From positions 1 to 64,000 of the forward strand of contig NZ_BFAQ01000031.1 of assembly GCF_002933855.1 (NCBI RefSeq): DNA of 64,000 bases, given 5' to 3'. The notes under the pieces were generated by a model. That model did no database searches and was not told the DNA's origin. It saw nothing but the letters and a program-made list of their open reading frames with translations. Position numbers and translations under genes: made by a program. This stretch comes from Vibrio penaeicida (GTDB lineage Bacteria; Pseudomonadota; Gammaproteobacteria; Enterobacterales; Vibrionaceae). Positions within the stretch are counted from its first letter, which is position 1; every line of letters begins with the position of its first letter. Shown piece by piece: positions 44,129-51,712 of this stretch.

Positions 44129-45109
44129 ATGAAAGTACAAGTAAAACTTCTCAGCGTATTAATTGCAGGTGCATTCAGTTCTGCTTTTGTTCAGGCAGAC
44201 GACAATTCAGTGAGTCCTCGCATTATTGGCGGTTCAGAAGTGGCGCATTCTACCGTTCCATATCAAGTAGCACTTCAAACACCTTCTGGTTTTCAGTTTT
44301 GTGGGGGAACCATCATTGCCCAAGATTGGGTGTTGACGGCAGCTCACTGTGTTCAAGGTAAATCGGCAAGTGGCGTACAAGTTCGAATCGGTGTGTCTGA
44401 TCTTAGGACATCAGAAGGTGAAAAGCACAATGTCTCTCAGGTTCATGTCCATGAGCGCTATAACGCAACTAGGCTTACCAGTGACATTGCATTGCTGAAG
44501 CTTTCAACTCCAGTGTCCTCGAAGTACAAAATTGCCAAACTGCCTACACCGCAATTAAAGGCTCAGCTTGCTTCCGTTGGGAATACGCTAAAAGGGTCTG
44601 GGTGGGGTAGGTTTAGTACCTCTTCCAATGCTGGTAGCCCAGTTCTTAAAGCGGCAGATTTACCCATCATTTCAAACGCAGAATGTCAGCGTGTTATGGG
44701 TTCAGGACCAGTAAGCGACGACTTTATTTGTGGTTATAAACCCCAAAACAGTGTCTGTAATGGGGACAGTGGCGGTCCATTTGCGACGAAATCTGGCAAC
44801 GACTACTACGTATTTGGGGCAGCAAGTTGGGTAACTGCAAATTGTACGACGGGCAGCGCCTACACCAACGTGACTAAGTTTGTTCCTTGGATCACGCAAA
44901 AATCTGGCGTGACTCCGGATGGTGGAACGACGACACCGCCAGCAGACGCCTGTTCAGGTGTTGCTTCATGGGAACTGTACAAACAATACAGCCAAGGCGA
45001 TCGCACGATTGCAAATGGCACCTTGTTTGAGGCGAACACCAACCATTGGGGCATCAACCCATTCAGTGATTACTGGGGTTACTGGGACATGATTCAAACC
45101 TGTAACTAA
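44129..45109 (+). CDS. Secreted trypsin-fold protease with C-terminal carbohydrate-binding-like module (1)
   Basis: This 326-aa protein has a signal peptide (MKVQVKLLSVLIAGAFSSAFVQA), a short propeptide with cleavage at SPR-IIGG, and an S1A protease domain: His73 (LTAAHC), Asp119 (SDIALLKL), Ser214 (CNGDSGGP). The position equivalent to chymotrypsin 189 is Ser208, not Asp, and position 216 is Val (SWVTANC), so trypsin-like Arg/Lys specificity is unlikely and elastase- or chymotrypsin-like specificity is more plausible. A Thr/Pro linker (PDGGTTTPP) leads to a CBM5/12-like module (SWELYKQYSQGD...NPFSDYWGYW). There is no GlyGly-CTERM tail. Export is probably by the type II system. Confidence 0.88.
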   Translation: MKVQVKLLSVLIAGAFSSAFVQADDNSVSPRIIGGSEVAHSTVPYQVALQTPSGFQFCGGTIIAQDWVLTAAHCVQGKSASGVQVRIGVSDLRTSEGEKHNVSQVHVHERYNATRLTSDIALLKLSTPVSSKYKIAKLPTPQLKAQLASVGNTLKGSGWGRFSTSSNAGSPVLKAADLPIISNAECQRVMGSGPVSDDFICGYKPQNSVCNGDSGGPFATKSGNDYYVFGAASWVTANCTTGSAYTNVTKFVPWITQKSGVTPDGGTTTPPADACSGVASWELYKQYSQGDRTIANGTLFEANTNHWGINPFSDYWGYWDMIQTCN

Positions 45110-45180
45110 TGCATTTGAGGATCGATGCGTTTAAGAACTGATGCAATTTAAAAACGGATGCATTTATGAATCAACGCATT
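45109..45180 (+). repeat. Short tandem repeats between the two protease genes
   Basis: Units of 15-17 bp starting with GATGC and TTTA-rich sequence begin at about 45109, 45124, 45140 and 45157 (for example GATGCGTTTAAGAACT, GATGCATTTATGAATC). They fill the gap after the first protease. No function is evident. Confidence 0.5.
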
Positions 45181-45267
45181 CAAGCCAGCTTCATATTGAG
45201 GCTGCTTATCCAAATCTCGTTAACTCGCTCGAAAGAGCATAACCAATCGTTTGAAAGGATAGTCAAA

Positions 45268-46275
45268 ATGAAAGGAAAACAAAAACTGCTCGCGGTTTTA
45301 GTGATGGGGGCATTAGGGGCTACACAAGCTTATGCAGCAGAAGCCAACTCAGCAGAGGACAGTGTCCAGCCAAGGATTATTGGTGGTTCGGAAGTGTCAC
45401 ATTCAACGGTGCCTTATCAGGTCGCATTAACACGTAACAAAAACCAATTTTGTGGCGGAACCTTGATTGCGCCGAACTGGGTGCTGACTGCCGCACACTG
45501 TTTAGATGGAGTATCAGCAAGCCAAATGCAAATTCTCATAGGTGCTACAGACTTGCGCACTAATCAGGGGGAATACCACAATGTATCTCGCATTCACGTG
45601 CACGAGCAGTGGAGTGGTGATGTCACCCGTGGTCGAGATATTGCCCTATTGAGGTTGTCCTCATCGGTGAATTCGAAGTACAAACCTGCGAAGTTACCGA
45701 CTCCTGAATTGAAGGCGCAGTTGGCATCTCCTGGCAGTGATGTAAAAGTTTCTGGCTGGGGACGTTATACGCGATCTTCTAGAGCGGGTAGCCCAGTTTT
45801 GAAAGCGACAAACTTACCAGTGATCAGTAACGCTCAGTGCAGTAACTTTATTGGTCACAATACCGCTTCAGGGCAGGTTCCGAGTGATAACATTTGTGGC
45901 TACGACACGCGTTCTACGGCATGTCATGGTGACAGTGGTGGACCGTTTGTTAAACAATCTGGCAGCGACTTCTATGTATTTGGGGCAGTAAGCTGGGGAT
46001 CACCGCAGTGTGATAGCGCGACGGCATTTGCAGATGTCACGCAATTTGTCCCTTGGATCACTCGTAAATCGGGTATTTCGCCAGATGGCGGTACAACGAC
46101 ACCGCCTACAGATGCATGTTCAGGTGTGGCATCTTGGGAGCTGTATAAACAATACCGTCAAGGTGATCGTGTGATTGCAAACGGGTCTCTGTTCGAGTCC
46201 AACGTTAGCCAGTGGGGCGTGAACCCGTTCAGCGATTACTGGGGTTACTGGAACTTAGTCCAAACGTGTAACTAA
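45268..46275 (+). CDS. Secreted trypsin-fold protease with C-terminal carbohydrate-binding-like module (2)
   Basis: The 335-aa protein is a paralogue of the upstream protease and shares its architecture: signal peptide (MKGKQKLLAVLVMGALGATQAYA), cleavage site QPR-IIGG, catalytic LTAAHC, GRDIALLRL, ACHGDSGGP, linker PDGGTTTPP and a C-terminal module SWELYKQYRQGD...NPFSDYWGYW. The residue at the 189 position is Thr and the 216 position is Gly, so its pocket differs from the first protease. I use the ATG at 45268 because AAAGGA is 8 bases upstream; a 34-residue upstream extension of the frame lacks a signal peptide and is rejected. It could be cotranscribed with the first gene. Confidence 0.88.
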   Translation: MKGKQKLLAVLVMGALGATQAYAAEANSAEDSVQPRIIGGSEVSHSTVPYQVALTRNKNQFCGGTLIAPNWVLTAAHCLDGVSASQMQILIGATDLRTNQGEYHNVSRIHVHEQWSGDVTRGRDIALLRLSSSVNSKYKPAKLPTPELKAQLASPGSDVKVSGWGRYTRSSRAGSPVLKATNLPVISNAQCSNFIGHNTASGQVPSDNICGYDTRSTACHGDSGGPFVKQSGSDFYVFGAVSWGSPQCDSATAFADVTQFVPWITRKSGISPDGGTTTPPTDACSGVASWELYKQYRQGDRVIANGSLFESNVSQWGVNPFSDYWGYWNLVQTCN

Positions 46276-46340
46276 GTCAGCAGACCTTAAATTCGCAAGC
46301 GAGGCAGTTTGTGCTCATGCCGTGCGAATCTCTACATTAT

Positions 46341-46364
46341 CGGCTTCTTCGGAAGCCGTTTTCA
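46341..46364 (+). terminator. Terminator with UUCG tetraloop after the second protease
   Basis: A 7-bp stem, CGGCTTC-TTCG-GAAGCCG, closes on the extra-stable C(UUCG)G loop and is followed by TTTT. It lies 65 bp after the protease stop and right at the end of the converging kinase-like gene. Confidence 0.8.
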
Positions 46365-47345
46365 GATCTGTTCGCAAAGGGATGACAAGAGTTGTAACCC
46401 TTGTTCTATTTTATGCGCAATGTTTTTATCGGGTGTCGCTTGGTACTTCTGGTAGTGCAAATTGAGCCACCAACACTGACGAATCGCAATAAGTAAAGGC
46501 AATATACTGAGGTCTATTTCTTCTGGTTTTTGTACTTGCTCTAAGTACCCTGAAAGCCCTGCATGCCAGAGTGGGGAAGATAGCCGTTGCGAGAGTGTCG
46601 ACCATATCAATGTCGCAAGATCATATTCCCTTGGCGCTAAAACCACATCTTCAAAATCCATCCAAAGCCATTCATGTTGTGGCGTCACTATGCAGTTAAG
46701 GCGATGTGCATCACCAATGCAGACCTTGCTTGGAGCTTGCTGTAACTTATGTTCTTGTTGCAGCTTATGATCGCGTTGCAAAAAAGACGAATGGTAGGCA
46801 CGCCATAGATCATCAAAAAGGGCAAGTGCGTTGAAAGGGAGGGCATTTTTATGTAGCGCATTTGTCGGATCGGAGCGTACAAACTGCTCACATTGTTGGA
46901 TTTGCGCTTTTATGTCGAATTCAGAGCAACGCGTTTTTAGCGTAGGTATCTGGTCAAAACGAGCGTGCAGTTCAGCAAGAGACTGCCCTAATAGGAAAAA
47001 ATCGTTGGGGGTATTGTCTGGGTGTTTACCTTCAATAAATGGGCGAATCAACACATAACCTTGGCTTGTAGGTTCCCCGAAGGGGCTTTCTCTATTGATG
47101 ACATTTCCCCATGCATTTCCGTGAATCGTGGTTTTGGGGGCACAATAGGGTAGCTCAATCCATTGATATATTTCGGCTTCGTGGGAAAGGGTAAAGGGTG
47201 GAGAGCTCTGATACTTCACTACCCACTCACCGTGTGCGTCACGCAATTTATAGAGCTGCGCTCTGCCCTTGTTAAGCGGTTCGAGCGCTTTGATCTCCAA
47301 TTGGTAATCGGAGATCAAAGCGTTAGTAAGCGATGGTGGAATCAT
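46362..47345 (-). CDS. APH-like small-molecule or peptide kinase of the RiPP-like operon
   Basis: The 327-aa protein follows the aminoglycoside/choline phosphotransferase plan: an N-lobe with VVKY (Lys44) and Glu57, hinge VLIRPFIEG, a catalytic loop CIGDAHRLNCI (Asp212, Asn217) and a metal-binding WMDFED (Asp230) followed by YDLATLIW. The catalytic Asp, Asn and Asp are kept, but the usual His of HGD is Ile here. Its start overlaps the previous gene by 4 bp (ATGA), so it is the last gene of the precursor/radical-SAM operon. It may phosphorylate the modified peptide or confer self-protection; both are inference. Confidence 0.8.
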   Translation of the reverse strand: MIPPSLTNALISDYQLEIKALEPLNKGRAQLYKLRDAHGEWVVKYQSSPPFTLSHEAEIYQWIELPYCAPKTTIHGNAWGNVINRESPFGEPTSQGYVLIRPFIEGKHPDNTPNDFFLLGQSLAELHARFDQIPTLKTRCSEFDIKAQIQQCEQFVRSDPTNALHKNALPFNALALFDDLWRAYHSSFLQRDHKLQQEHKLQQAPSKVCIGDAHRLNCIVTPQHEWLWMDFEDVVLAPREYDLATLIWSTLSQRLSSPLWHAGLSGYLEQVQKPEEIDLSILPLLIAIRQCWWLNLHYQKYQATPDKNIAHKIEQGLQLLSSLCEQI

Positions 47346-48232
47346 TCAGTGCCAAACGCCGAATACAAGTGTGCGGCACAAGCACTGGGCATTTCAGGAT
47401 ACCGAGAGGTGCCTATACTCTTTTCTTGCTCATTGATAGGAGGACCTTGTGTTGCCCATTGATTGATCAGATCTTGAGATTTGGGATTACTTAACAAGGT
47501 TTCTTCCAATGGCTGGTATATGTCGCCTAAGCAAAACTCTTCCAACCCGACCAAGCTCATACAAGGGTAAATTAACCCATCATCGTCAACACACAGTTTC
47601 ATTCTTCGAAAACAAGCCATCATGGTGTCTGTGTTGTTACCCATTGTCTCGTTTACTTGAAACCATTCAATATTCCCTCTATTCAGCCATTGCTCATCAA
47701 AAATATTGAGTTGGCTCATCACGGAATACGAAGCAATAAAAGCGATGTTTTTGTCCCGTGATAATGATTCTAGCCCTGCCTTTATATGGCTTGCCTTTTC
47801 TGGAGTATTAACGTCTGTTGCTAAGATAACCAAACAAAACAGTTCTATGGAATCCGCTTGCTGCATACGCCTTAGGAGTGTTGAGTCAATGTGAAAAGCG
47901 GCGGCTTCAACTGTAACGCTAACACCAAATCCAGCCTGGTGAATACCCGCACTCACGTCGATAATTTCGTCTAGCCTAGCCACCACACTATCACCAGAAA
48001 AAGTCACATCTCTGTCGTACATACAATGAATGTTGCGGTTTTTCGAAATACCGACACTTTCCTGAAAAAACTGGTCGTAGGTTTTCAGCCATTTAAGGAA
48101 ATCATCGTAGGGGGCAACTTCATAATTTCTCTGAGATATCATCACTAATGACCGAAGCCATTGCATGGGCGTATCACATTTCCAAGGTTGTGCACTGATC
48201 GGGCTAACCTCCGTGATTTCAATTCTGTCCAT
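47342..48232 (-). CDS. Degenerate radical-SAM/SPASM-like partner protein
   Basis: This 296-aa protein lacks the CX3CX2C cluster motif at its N-terminus, yet DVTFSGDSVVARLDEIIDV (residues 75-93) reads like a radical-SAM core in which the GGE motif has become GDS. Near the C-terminus is a SPASM-like cysteine region (MMACFRRMKLCVDDDGLIYPCMSLVGLEEFCLGDI; Cys207, 214, 224, 234). It overlaps the active radical SAM gene by 14 bp with AGGAGAGG upstream of its ATG. It is probably a catalytically dead partner for substrate binding, or binds only an auxiliary Fe-S cluster. I know no name for it. Confidence 0.7.
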   Translation of the reverse strand: MDRIEITEVSPISAQPWKCDTPMQWLRSLVMISQRNYEVAPYDDFLKWLKTYDQFFQESVGISKNRNIHCMYDRDVTFSGDSVVARLDEIIDVSAGIHQAGFGVSVTVEAAAFHIDSTLLRRMQQADSIELFCLVILATDVNTPEKASHIKAGLESLSRDKNIAFIASYSVMSQLNIFDEQWLNRGNIEWFQVNETMGNNTDTMMACFRRMKLCVDDDGLIYPCMSLVGLEEFCLGDIYQPLEETLLSNPKSQDLINQWATQGPPINEQEKSIGTSRYPEMPSACAAHLYSAFGTE

Positions 48233-49280
48233 AATTCGCCTCTCCTTTTAGCTCTTCTAAACTTTGCAGCATTTTAGATAGCGCTAATTTTGTACTGACG
48301 TCACTGATACTTTTTATAACTTCCACTGCCTCAGGGTTAGAAAATATCTTCCAACACAGCTGACACATGTTGGTGAACTTATCTCCCACAGAGATACCTG
48401 CGGCTTCTAATACCGGAAGAAATGTCCCTGGCCCAGAGAACACCAACATTCGAATTATTGGATCTCTATTCATCCTGTTCGTAATGTTTACGATGGACTC
48501 TTGGTTAATGTTCCCTAATTTGTAAAGCTGAGTTTGATCAAAGCCCGCACAACAAGGGGAAACATAACCTGCGGCATTAATGGTTAAGTTTAATGAACTG
48601 TGGCAACTCCCTGATTCTGCATTTTCAGACTCGTATATCTCCTCACTTTCGATTTGCTTCTCTGCACGTCCTGTTCTGAAAACGGGAGATGATGTGATGC
48701 GATTGACTCTCGCTACCGCATCCGGTGCGAGCAACTCTAGAGCCTCTCCTACATGATGTTGCTTGGTAGTGAGCAGCCGAAGGTTTATATCAATACCCGC
48801 ATTGGATAAAGCGACAAGCGCATTTGATACCGCGGTAGGGTTGATGTGTTCTAGATGCCAATAGTCCCAACTGATTTCTGCACTGGTAAGCCCCGCTTCT
48901 TTCAATTGGTCGGCGACTCGTTGGGCTTTCTTCGCGTTTTCACCCCAATACGCGTTGGTCGTTACTGTGATGTCGAGAAAGCCAGCTTCTCTACCCGTTT
49001 CGACGAGCGAGAAAACATCTTTATGGCGCAAGAATGCCTCACCCCCTGCGATATGTAAGCGTCGAGTTAATGTTTCAATTTTGGGTGCTTCACGCACAGC
49101 CTGGAGGAGCTTATCCATGGATATAGAGTGAAGACCTAGCCTATCCGAGCCTTTAGGACCGGAACTTTGATAGCACATTGCACACTGAGCGTTGCAGCGG
49201 TTAGTGGTTTCGACCACTAAGCCGCTGTATCTTATTGGCATCCAGTGAACAAGTGACGTTATGATGTCTGCTTGTTGCAT
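48219..49280 (-). CDS. Radical SAM/SPASM peptide-modifying enzyme
   Basis: This 353-aa protein has the radical SAM motif ETTNRCNAQCAMCYQ (Cys29, Cys33, Cys36), the SAM-binding AGGEAF (79-83) and a SPASM-type C-terminal domain with Cys226, Cys243-Cys244 (SPCCAGF), Cys306 and Cys309 (CQLCW), likely holding auxiliary Fe-S clusters. SPASM enzymes typically modify peptides (thioether or C-C cross-links, epimerisation). It begins 8 bp after the precursor gene with GGAGG as ribosome site, so it very likely acts on that precursor. The type of modification cannot be read from the sequence. Confidence 0.88.
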   Translation of the reverse strand: MQQADIITSLVHWMPIRYSGLVVETTNRCNAQCAMCYQSSGPKGSDRLGLHSISMDKLLQAVREAPKIETLTRRLHIAGGEAFLRHKDVFSLVETGREAGFLDITVTTNAYWGENAKKAQRVADQLKEAGLTSAEISWDYWHLEHINPTAVSNALVALSNAGIDINLRLLTTKQHHVGEALELLAPDAVARVNRITSSPVFRTGRAEKQIESEEIYESENAESGSCHSSLNLTINAAGYVSPCCAGFDQTQLYKLGNINQESIVNITNRMNRDPIIRMLVFSGPGTFLPVLEAAGISVGDKFTNMCQLCWKIFSNPEAVEVIKSISDVSTKLALSKMLQSLEELKGEANYGQN

Positions 49281-49288
49281 GGAGCCTC

Positions 49289-49906
49289 CTAGCGCATAAA
49301 TGCACCTCTGTTGATGCTTCTCAGCCTTGTGACATCTCTAATTCCAGTTCGATCATGGAACTTGATTCGGCCGGGTAAAAACGTGCCTCTTCCTAACCCT
49401 TGCAACTCATACAAATCGGCTGCGCGACCTGCTCTGACAAGAGTCACCACCATCGTTACAACGACAGCAGCAGCAACGACCACCGCTGCCGCAGCAGCAA
49501 CAACAGCCGCGGCCGCAGCTAAGCCTGGGCCTTCACCAATAACGGGACCGGCTAAGTCTGTTGGGGGTTTGTTTTCGAAACGGTTGCGAATATCAATGAT
49601 GTCTTTGGTCACATGAATGCCCGCTTCCTCAGCAAAATCGATGTCCAGATTGACATCGAAAAGTGTCTGATTAACGGTTTTAGCCACAACGTTAGGATGA
49701 AGCAAAACTCCATGTTCAACTGAGTAAGCCTTAGGATCAGACAAGAACTTTTGCGCTTCATCTGGCTTTTTTATTAGCTCTTTGATGAATGCGACTTGCC
49801 CTTCCAAAGGTGTAAACGCCACATTGTTCAGCTTATCCAGTTTTACTTTGCGGGATTTTGCCGTTGATTTGTCAAATTCATTGACCGAACTTGTTTCATC
49901 AGGCAT
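49289..49906 (-). CDS. Candidate RiPP precursor with nitrile-hydratase-type leader and Ala/Val core
   Basis: This 205-aa protein resembles a large-leader RiPP precursor. Residues 36-80 (FIKELIKKPDEAQKFL, SDPKAYSVEHGVLLHP) look like the nitrile-hydratase-like or Nif11-type leader seen in proteusins. After a Pro/Gly-rich hinge (KPPTDLAGPVIGEGPG, 113-128) comes a hydrophobic stretch at 129-157 almost wholly Ala and Val, then a basic tail (residues 158-205, rich in Arg and Gly). An ideal AGGAG ribosome site precedes the ATG. Radical SAM and kinase genes follow in the same operon. No transporter or protease gene is adjacent. A membrane protein with an Ala/Val helix is the main alternative. Confidence 0.65.
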   Translation of the reverse strand: MPDETSSVNEFDKSTAKSRKVKLDKLNNVAFTPLEGQVAFIKELIKKPDEAQKFLSDPKAYSVEHGVLLHPNVVAKTVNQTLFDVNLDIDFAEEAGIHVTKDIIDIRNRFENKPPTDLAGPVIGEGPGLAAAAAVVAAAAAVVVAAAVVVTMVVTLVRAGRAADLYELQGLGRGTFLPGRIKFHDRTGIRDVTRLRSINRGAFMR

Positions 49907-49982
49907 GTTATCTCCTTGTTATTGTTGATGTTATTCCATTGATTACAATCCAACAACGACCAATGAAGATGTCGTAAAGCGC

Positions 49983-49996
49983 ACTTGTGAACAAGT
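49983..49996. promoter_or_regulatory. Palindrome upstream of the RiPP-like operon
   Basis: ACTTGT-GA-ACAAGT is a perfect 6-bp inverted repeat about 80 bp before the precursor start, within a gap of 290 bp shared with a divergent small gene. It could be a regulator site. I found no clear -35/-10 pair nearby. Confidence 0.35.
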
Positions 49997-50195
49997 ACGC
50001 AATGGATAACTTAGTCTATAAATTGAGCTCATAAAATGAACAATGTGAGAATATTAGGAGGTTTTTATATAATATTTATTCATGTATCAATAGTGAGATG
50101 AGGGTGACATGAATATATTCTCAATATGATATTGATAACATATTGAAAAATAGGCTAAAGTGCAGTCAATTATAACTAAGACTAAGGAATGCCTA

Positions 50196-50414
50196 ATGCG
50201 CGACTCACTCAGGCAAAAACTGATTCAGGTATGCAATAAGAAAATTGCTCAGAAAGGTGAAAATGTAGGGGTGTCTTTTTACGCGTTTTTTGCGAATAAA
50301 AATGACAATCCGGAATTACTGATGGAAGCCGCCACATGGTGGATTCAAACTCACCAATTGGATCACTTTGAAAAAGCATACAAAATCATCGCAATGATCG
50401 AAGAGGGTAAATAA
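50196..50414 (+). CDS. Small conserved-looking protein of unknown function
   Basis: This 72-aa protein (MRDSLRQKLIQVCNKKIAQKGENVGVSF...) is predicted soluble and helical, with a Trp pair (ATWWIQTHQLDHFEKAYKIIAMIEEGK). The ATG at 50196 is preceded by AAGGA with a 7-base gap; a 12-residue longer frame starting at 50160 has no ribosome site. It is divergent from the RiPP-like operon. I cannot name the family. Its composition and ribosome site make it a credible gene. Confidence 0.7.
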   Translation: MRDSLRQKLIQVCNKKIAQKGENVGVSFYAFFANKNDNPELLMEAATWWIQTHQLDHFEKAYKIIAMIEEGK

Positions 50415-51183
50415 CCTTAATTCGAGATAACAGATAATGCGTTCTATTGGCTCGTAGCAAGCAAAAATAGCCCTATAGCTAAACCACCGAAAGATGAGCA
50501 CCTAGAGGTGGTTTGAGGATCGTTTCAAATAGCATGAATAGGCTTCCAATTGACCCTAAAACAATGTTTTTATTCATTGTTGCAAGGCATGCATATAGAA
50601 ATTACTCAGATGAATATTTGATTCGTCTATCCGTTTTCCCCTACTGAGAATTGAGATATTAATCACACTTTCTGATTATTTACAAAATTATGCCTAATCA
50701 ATTGATTAGTGAGATCTCACTCGAATATTCAAAATAAACCAATAAATTTATATAGGGCTCAAATGCGAATACCCTCTGAGGTATCGAATGTTGCTAATGT
50801 AATGATTGTGAAATAATGTGCTTATAAATAAATCAATAGAGACAAGTTGCTGAGTAAATCTTATTCATGAGAGAGTTAAGTTTTCTATATCTCACAACTA
50901 TTCAATGTCAAACCAAAGATTTCATTTCTTTTCTTATTAGCTCAATTGCTGTTTTTTACGGCTTTCCTTCAATTTGCGATCCTTCTCACTAAATTTGATG
51001 AACCTCTAAATTATTGAATTATAAATAACAATATTACGTTGTACTGTATTTATGATTGTCAATATTTAATTTTCATTTGTTTGACATTTATTATCTTTGT
51101 TATAAGAATTAGCGACATTCGTCCCATGTTATAAATTTATGCGGCGAGCAATCGAAAATGGTTCGTTGTTAAAAAAGAGATAA
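50415..51183. other. AT-rich region upstream of the first cellulose operon
   Basis: No gene is visible in these 770 bp. An inverted repeat AAACCACC (50481-50488) / GGTGGTTT (50507-50514) with an inner CACC-TAGA-GGTG lies 70-100 bp after the small gene and may end its transcript. A sigma70-like promoter, TTGACA (51081-51086) and AAGAAT (51104-51109) with a 17-base spacer, lies about 75 bp before the first bcsN. Confidence 0.45.
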
Positions 51184-51711
51184 ATGTTGATGAACATTAA
51201 AAGAGTATTTCTGCTAAGCGTGGTAAGTACTTTGCTAACTACTGGGTGTCAAAGCACTCAACAAGTGCGTCAGAATCGTGTTTATGATCCTACGGTGATT
51301 AAATCTAATGAGCTGCCAATTTTGGTCGGTAATCAAGAAACTGAGCGCAGTTATCGCCAAGTCAGGCAATCTGAAACATGGTTTTGGACTCGTTTGAAGA
51401 ACGATACTTACTTGCCTGGGGAAAACCTAGTTATTCAAGTTTTGGGAGAAGTGCCGTTAGAGCAGCCACCGAGTATGTTTGCGTTTACGATCCCAGAGAA
51501 AGTGGGGTCATTATCAATGAATCCACTGGGTCCCTTTCAATCTTGGACTGTTACGAAAAAGAGTGGGGATCGTTGCCTTTATGCCCGTCAAAACGCTAAA
51601 AAAAGTGGGCAGTGGATTTCCATATTTACTCGCTATTGCACTTCCGACCCTAACCAAGACCTGACTTGGATCGAAGATTACAAACCGTCTATTCTTCTAG
51701 AGAAATACTAA
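51184..51711 (+). CDS. BcsN-like lipoprotein of the first cellulose operon
   Basis: This 175-aa protein has a lipoprotein signal peptide (MLMNIKRVFLLSVVSTLLTTGC, lipobox LTTGC). It has a paralogue in the same place before the second bcsA (59443-59985), sharing YDP, LPILVG, ETERS, SETWFW, NDTxLPGENLV, NPxGPFQSW and WISIFTxYC. Its place before bcsA, and the lipobox, fit BcsN, known from class III bcs operons in Agrobacterium and relatives. The family assignment is from context and memory, not a search. It is one base away from bcsA. Confidence 0.65.
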   Translation: MLMNIKRVFLLSVVSTLLTTGCQSTQQVRQNRVYDPTVIKSNELPILVGNQETERSYRQVRQSETWFWTRLKNDTYLPGENLVIQVLGEVPLEQPPSMFAFTIPEKVGSLSMNPLGPFQSWTVTKKSGDRCLYARQNAKKSGQWISIFTRYCTSDPNQDLTWIEDYKPSILLEKY

Positions 51712-51712
51712 T

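Noticed and set aside
49311..49616. A 101-aa plus-strand frame rich in Ala and Thr
   Set aside because: It is the antisense shadow of the Ala/Val-coding part of the RiPP-like precursor.
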